Assembly: GCA_023213215.1 (NCBI GenBank)
Contig: CP096136.1
Location: 992,001-1,056,000 of the forward strand
Reading direction: 5' to 3'
Source: Flavobacterium sp. JAD_PAG50586_2
Lineage (GTDB): Bacteria; Bacteroidota; Bacteroidia; Flavobacteriales; Flavobacteriaceae
Length of the DNA: 64,000 bases
A program made the translations under genes and the position numbers. Shown one piece after another: positions 63,529-64,000 of this stretch (the first letter of the stretch is position 1; each line of letters opens with the position of its first letter). The notes below the pieces were generated by a model that worked only from the letters and a program-made list of their open reading frames with translations, did no database searches and had not been told where the DNA came from.

Positions 63529-64000
63529 ATGCATTTCCTTTCTGAAGAATTAGACACCTACGTTACTGTTCATTCGCAGGACGAACCCGAATTATTGGCT
63601 CAGCTTAATAAAGAAACCCATCAAAAAATATTGGCTCCGAGAATGCTCAGCGGTCATTTTCAGGGAAGGGTTTTAAGCATGCTTTCGAAAATTATTCATC
63701 CAAAAACGATACTGGAAATTGGAACTTATACCGGTTATGCCACGCTTTGTTTAGCGGAAGGTTTAGCTGAAAATGGAACGATTGACACTATCGATAACGA
63801 AGAGGAATTGTTTGATTTCCAAAGAAAATATTTTGACAAATCGCAATGGTCAGGCCAGATTACGCAACATTTAGGCGATGGTTTGTACATCATTCCGAGA
63901 TTAACAAAAAAATACGATTTGGTTTTTATTGATGCGGATAAGGAAAACTACATCAATTACTTTCATCTTATTGTTCCAATGATGAATAAAGGAGGAATTA
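63529..64000 (+). CDS. Class I SAM-dependent O-methyltransferase, truncated by the window end
   Basis: The first 157 codons of an O-methyltransferase related to catechol/caffeoyl-CoA methyltransferases. LEIGTYTGYATLCLAEGL is the SAM-binding loop; TIDNEEELFDFQRKYF and LVFIDADKENYINYF (metal-binding Asp) are family marks. The frame is open to the last base, so the 3' end lies outside. Substrate unknown. It diverges from rlmN. Confidence 0.88.
   Translation, partial: MHFLSEELDTYVTVHSQDEPELLAQLNKETHQKILAPRMLSGHFQGRVLSMLSKIIHPKTILEIGTYTGYATLCLAEGLAENGTIDTIDNEEELFDFQRKYFDKSQWSGQITQHLGDGLYIIPRLTKKYDLVFIDADKENYINYFHLIVPMMNKGGI

Overview
The window is chromosomal DNA of a flavobacterium, most likely Flavobacterium or a close relative. 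The evidence is the gliding genes gldB and gldC, an XrtF exosortase pair, a primary sigma factor without region 1.1, promoters of the Bacteroidetes type (TTG, then TAnnTTTG), a very long FtsZ, and A+T-rich DNA. Almost all of it is core genome. I see no prophage, IS element, CRISPR array or recognisable defence system.

Layout. 1-4966: tail of a sigma-54 response regulator, a lipoprotein, lptE, a TPR-like gene, secG and groES-groEL. 5015-12863: a plug-domain protein, a DedA protein, a DUF2490 protein, a metal-linked trio (HMA protein, TonB receptor, HYC_CC_PP protein) and the exosortase F pair. 12934-21477: a GAF-type methionine sulfoxide reductase, rpsO, pnp, a lipoprotein, an ECF sigma factor with an anti-sigma/beta-barrel fusion, the primary sigma factor and rpe. 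21474-32028: a beta-1,4-galactan/galactose locus (GntR-type regulator, galM, two GH53 galactanases, a GH2 beta-galactosidase, galK, galT, a sodium/sugar symporter). 32031-34725: an MtfA-like peptidase, a small secreted protein, tRNA-Arg, a YqeY protein and a membrane protein. 35111-50963: a complete dcw division/cell-wall operon on the minus strand, from mraZ to ftsZ. 51343-64000: a hydrolase, engB, gldC-gldB, nadE, a LuxR-type regulator, dnaG, a second ECF sigma/anti-sigma/barrel set, a polyprenyl synthase, a lipoprotein, rlmN and a truncated O-methyltransferase.

The galactan locus reads as one pathway: GH53 enzymes cut galactan, the GH2 enzyme releases galactose, the symporter imports it, and GalM, GalK and GalT feed it into central metabolism. 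There is no SusC/SusD pair. The dcw operon encodes lipid-linked peptidoglycan precursor synthesis (MurE, MraY, MurD, MurG, MurC) together with the divisome (FtsL, FtsI, FtsW, FtsQ, FtsA, FtsZ). Three MraZ-type boxes lie upstream of mraZ.

Sequence quality matters here. Sixteen genes, including groES, ftsQ, ftsW and murD, are broken by single-base losses, nearly all in A/T runs of 5-7 bases. I read these as sequencing or assembly errors and annotate the genes as whole. The most interesting biology is: an ECF sigma factor paired with a protein that seems to run from cytoplasm to outer membrane, with a split version of the same system 40 kb away; a primase that has lost all four zinc ligands; a small structured repeat inserted at the ftsZ stop codon with a 17-bp duplication; and 7- or 8-bp tandem repeats in four dcw spacers.
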